Shown here: one piece after another, positions 61,570 through 64,000 of the stretch | Numbering within the stretch: position 1 is the first letter of the stretch | Layout: each line of letters begins with the position of its first letter | NCBI GenBank assembly: GCA_030544235.1 | Contig: CM060472.1 | Coordinates: forward strand, 16,923,654 to 16,987,653 | Origin: Lepturacanthus savala | Taxonomy: Eukaryota; Chordata; Actinopteri; Scombriformes; Trichiuridae | Direction of reading: 5' to 3' | Length of the DNA stretch: 64,000 nt | Notes under the pieces: generated by a model | Databases searched by the model: none | Told to the model about the DNA's origin: nothing | What the model saw: the letters and a program-made list of their open reading frames with translations, nothing else | Position numbers and translations under genes: made by a program

Positions 61570-63702
61570 TGCATGTTAGAATCTCAGGTAATCAAAGTGT
61601 TGCGAGCGAACTACGGCAGGACCAGTAAGAAGGTGTGCAGGTACAAAGCCCCTCGCAGTGAACCGGCCAACACCAGCTGTAAATATTCCAAAACTCTGAA
61701 GGTGATGTCTGAGAGGTGAGGATGAGTCCGATGACACCTAACGACGAGTTCACACTGCACGACTTCAGCCGGACACACGCTGCTTTCACACACACTCAGC
61801 TCGATATGTGGTGGCGTTGGGGTGACATAAGATGAACTACAGCCAATGAGAGCAGACACATTCAGTGTGTTTACATGACGGTGGTCGGATTTTTAAAACG
61901 CCTGTATACAACTTAGTCGGGTTGAAATCGGACCAAGTCGGACGTCTCATATTTAAATTAACACACAGAGGTAGGATGTGGATTATGTTGCTGTAGGATG
62001 AACTCCTGACTAATGAGGTCTAGATCATGGGGTTCTGCTTAGCTCTAGAGCTCTAGTCCTAGAAAAGACCCAGACATCAGGCTTCATCCATGCTGATATA
62101 CAGACGGGGCTTAATTATTCCACACTTTATTCCAAAGAAAGCCTTAAATCTAAGTTGTTAACTATTACTTGATTCCTGAAAATTGATCTCTCTCTTTTTT
62201 GGGTCGTTGGGTAGTTAACTGCTGATTTTTGTACCAAATTTGAAGTTTGAAGTACCAAAGATCATCTTCTTTTCTCAAGCTTCTTTCTAAGCCTCTCCTC
62301 CTCCTCTTTAAATGGCTGTGGGGGGGGTGTTGGTGGTGACTGTATAGTAGTGACATCACAACTTCACATAAGTCATGACTGCTTGTTTTAAGGCACAGTT
62401 TCTGAATACAGGCTGCTGTGTATGTTTCTCTGTGGATTGAGCGTTTTTGAAACACGGGACAGCATTAATAAAATAAATAAATCTATAGGATAGATAGAAA
62501 CGACTTCTCTGTCACCCGCTTCACAGCATTTGCGATAAAAGCGTTTGCTCTTCGATATCGATGAGCTCCAAACACACGTGAAGAGAAGGCAAGAAGTCGG
62601 CCCAGCGGCATGGCGGTGAATCTCAGAGCAAAACACAAAATTTCAAATGCTCAGTGCCCAAAGTCTAAACTCTGACTGAAGCTGCAATGAGCGCGTGCTC
62701 CACGACAGCAGAGATGGGGTCAAAACGGAGCAGAGAAGCCGCAAAAACCATCCAAGTAAAGAAAACATTAGCGGCGATTCAACCGTTCCTTTAATGGATT
62801 TTCACACAGTGCAACCAGCAAGTCTGATTAATTAAAACGAGAGAAGAGAGGAACCTGTGTCCTATTCTCAGTGCAGAAAGCACCAGCCCAGACTGGCACA
62901 TTTATTAAGCTGTTTATATTCAGCTTTTCAGAAACAACAGGTGATGCTGCATGAGGGGGCGGACCCCGTCAGTTATTAGATTTTCGCATGTTTTGCATGT
63001 AAACTGAGACAAAAATCTCATTTTGATCATCAGCTCTGCATGTAAACATGCTGACTGTAGCACCACGGAGCAGCAGTGAGTCAGCAAAAACTTTATTTTC
63101 TTTGGTTTTCTTTTACAAAAACTGGCATAAAATGACTCGGGGGGGCTGTTTTCTTCCATCCATATTTGTTTGCAGTGTCACTTGTCCTGTTGAAGTTTTG
63201 ATACAACATCTGGTTTTGATCTGTAACTGAACACGAGTTCTGTCTTCACTCTTCTCTCCAGATGTGATGGGAAAAGAAAATGTTCGGTCCGAGCCTCGAA
63301 CCTGATCTTCACCAACCCCTGTCCAGGGACTTTCAAATACCTGGAGTACTCATTCACCTGCGTGAATACCGGTACTTCTTCATCCTCACATTATGAAATA
63401 TGCATTAAATTCTTATTATACGTTAAATAAGCTTCAATTACACAACATTAACATACGTATTAATGCAGACGAACAGGCCTGATCCAACCATGTCAACGAC
63501 ATTGGTGATGTTAGTGGTGTTAACGACTTTAAAGGAGCTAATGGTGTTAGTGATGTTAATGACATCAGTTACATTGATGATGTCCCTGGTGTTTTCGATG
63601 CTAACATCGTTAATGGTGTTACTGATGTTAATGTTCTTACTGCATTTAATGATGTTAATAATGTTGGCTTTTTCTCTTCCTGCAGAAAACCGAAGAAATT
63701 AA
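56412..63702 (+). CDS. Rhamnose-binding (SUEL-type) lectin, two domains, nine coding exons
   Basis: Predicted secreted lectin of 219 residues. Family members bind L-rhamnose and galactose glycans, including bacterial surface glycans, and act in fish egg and innate defence. Coding exons: 56412-56433, 57684-57713 (or 57663-57713), 58163-58213, 59775-59910, 60541-60650, 60887-60934, 61580-61715, 63262-63371, 63686-63702. All introns are GT..AG and the phases (1,1,1,2,1,1,2,1) join without a stop; total 660 bases. The start MKFLPRLLFCCIVLTRQ is a good signal peptide. Domains: about 18-117 and 118-214, tail ENRRN. Exon lengths 51/136/110 and 48/136/110 repeat, so the domains arose by tandem duplication. 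A TATTTAAA lies at 56382, rather close to the ATG. Exon 1 is the least certain part; the six domain exons are very sure. Confidence 0.9.
56911..57235. repeat. Dispersed repeat in lectin intron 1
   Basis: AGCTGTTTCCAGACCAGCTG, TTGGTTTTCCTCATCAAACT and CACATTCATCACACTATGAT are, from memory, parts of a common teleost dispersed repeat. No ends identified. Confidence 0.4.
57651..57713 (+). other. Lectin exon 2 with duplicated splice acceptor
   Basis: A 21-base tandem duplication (57651-57671 and 57672-57692, each starting TGTGTGTTTCAGTGTTC) creates two acceptors, at 57661-57662 and 57682-57683. Both keep frame. The first adds FPVCVSV within the hydrophobic signal region (226 aa), the second gives the shorter form (219 aa). 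The donor is CAAG|GTAAAT at 57713. Confidence 0.7.
58163..60650 (+). CDS. Lectin domain 1 exons (divergent SUEL domain)
   Basis: Three exons, 58163-58213, 59775-59910 and 60541-60650. They read ILTCDLDEFNHKLKC, then DYGLIVVKSVAASHRETEAC through CSMTPVLQKIQ, then CNGLKKCSVRMDSCHSADPC and WMETKYTC. The eight family cysteines are present. Odd points: the ANYGR sugar-binding motif is replaced by VAASHRE; DPC is kept, but the following G-T-KYL reads RTRCVWM; two extra cysteines (SCH, TRC) flank DPC and could form an added disulfide. Sugar binding by this domain is doubtful. Confidence 0.92.
58361..58640. repeat. 41-bp minisatellite, inverted, part 1 (lectin intron 3)
   Basis: About seven degenerate units of the type ATTTAGTCACTGGAAGGGCA plus CCCTAGAGGACATTTTATCA, the exact reverse complement of the unit at 16810-18010. 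Confidence 0.88.
58641..59494. mobile_element. Probable hAT-like element inserted in the minisatellite
   Basis: The right edge AATTGCCGACCCC inverts to GGGGTCGGCAATT, a hallmark of vertebrate hAT ends, preceded by ATCTGGCCTGCGGCC. The left edge GGTTGGAAATAGGCCAGATG with GGCCTGC is a decayed counterpart. Array units resume at both sides. No transposase left inside. Confidence 0.55.
58788..58976. mobile_element. Palindromic MITE, copy 3
   Basis: Arms of about 80 bases, 58788-58866 and 58898-58976, are inverted copies, with outer ends CAGTCCTGGATTCTGG and CCAGGACCAGGATTG. Best-preserved of the three copies; nested in the hAT-like element. Confidence 0.85.
59495..59650. repeat. 41-bp minisatellite, inverted, part 2
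   Basis: Three to four degenerate units (AAGGGCACCTTAGAGAACAT, GAAGGGCACCCTAGAGGAAG) continue the array of 58361-58640 beyond the insertion. Confidence 0.8.
60853..60886 (+). other. (TG)13 T4 tract at the exon 6 acceptor
   Basis: A TG array ends in TTTTCCAG directly before exon 6, so it replaces the normal pyrimidine tract. A second, longer TG array (about 61535-61571) lies just before the exon 7 acceptor (GCATGTTAG). Confidence 0.85.
60887..63371 (+). CDS. Lectin domain 2 exons (canonical SUEL domain)
   Basis: Three exons, 60887-60934, 61580-61715 and 63262-63371. They read RRVCQRKKAFLRCE, then SQVIKVLRANYGRTSKKVC through NTSCKYSKTLKVMSE, then RCDGKRKCSVRASNLIF, NPCPGTFKYLEYSFTC. All eight cysteines and ANYGR are present; DPC reads NPC; KYL is kept. 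The first strand is unusually basic (QRKKAFLR) and lacks the usual CEG acidic start. This domain is likely the functional sugar binder. Confidence 0.95.
61716..63261. other. Lectin intron 7 with possible DNA-element remains
   Basis: CAGTGTGTTTACATGACGG at about 61865 and ATGTAAACATGCTGACTG at about 63037 are partly inverse and may be the ends of a 1.2-kb non-autonomous element. About 62538-62578 (TTTGCTCTTCGATATCGATG) matches 12290-12328. No exon seen in between. Confidence 0.35.
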
Positions 63703-64000
63703 CTAAAGGAAAACTTCAGCATCACAGATTCTGCAATGAAAAGATCTAAGTACATTTACTCAAGTACTGTATAAGACAATTTTGAGGTACTTATATGGAT
63801 ATAAATACAACACATAGTTAAAGATAAAACCACTGGTTTCAATCTTTTTGTCTTTGACGTCTTACAGACAGCAAGTTTCCTTTCTATCATTTGAATCAGA
63901 GGCACTTTAAATGGTGACAGATGGCTCCAACTTAACAAGAGTTGGGATGTAATTGGTTAAATCCGAATCACAGCCACATCCCCAGTTATAAGAGGTTGTG
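63703..64000 (+). other. 3' flank of the lectin gene
   Basis: Follows the TAA stop at 63700-63702. No canonical AATAAA or ATTAAA was found up to the window end, so the poly(A) site probably lies further on or uses a variant signal. Confidence 0.5.

Overview
This window is nuclear DNA of a teleost fish, probably a spiny-rayed one. It has spliced genes with GT..AG introns, long AC/GT microsatellites, several fish-type Tc1 families, non-LTR retrotransposon relics, hAT and piggyBac-like MITEs, and a rhamnose-binding lectin gene of the kind well known in fish. It is not bacterial or viral. Most of the 64 kb is non-coding and repeat-rich. All family assignments rest on reading and recall, with no database search.

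Two host genes can be supported, both on the + strand. (1) A cortexin-family gene, closest to cortexin-3, has its whole CDS in one exon (46186-46446, 86 aa), a splice acceptor just upstream and an AATAAA signal downstream. A CpG-rich stretch ending in a good donor (about 37440-37807) is a plausible promoter and untranslated first exon. (2) A rhamnose-binding (SUEL-type) lectin gene spans 56412-63702. It can be assembled from nine coding exons whose phases all agree, giving a 219-residue secreted protein with a signal peptide and two tandem lectin domains. Domain 2 keeps the ANYGR motif. Domain 1 has lost it and gained two cysteines. A 21-bp duplication around the acceptor of exon 2 offers two in-frame splice sites inside the signal peptide.

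Layout. 1-16 kb: non-coding DNA with two Tc1 relics, a decayed hAT transposase and a SINE pair. 16-23 kb: four or five unrelated minisatellite arrays close together (23-bp, 41-bp, 41/21-bp and about 76-bp units). 24-27.9 kb: low-repeat DNA that could hold conserved regulatory elements. 28.1-29.7 kb: a fairly young Tc1 element split by a SINE. 30-37 kb: LINE and MITE relics. 37.4-46.9 kb: cortexin gene region with arrays, a perfect 16-bp hairpin, another SINE and LINE pieces in the inferred intron. 47-56 kb: SINEs, an L1-like relic split by a SINE, and a dispersed repeat present twice. 56.4-63.7 kb: lectin gene, whose second intron carries the same 41-bp minisatellite as 16.8-18 kb in reverse orientation, broken by a hAT-like element that itself carries a palindromic MITE.

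The SINE family is the best-documented mobile element here. It has a tRNA-like head with A and B boxes, a tail of TGAC repeats, and target-site duplications of 10-13 bp around four of its five main copies. I found no clear evidence of a wholly new biological system. The most interesting items are the asymmetric lectin, its duplicated splice acceptor, and the shared inverted minisatellite.
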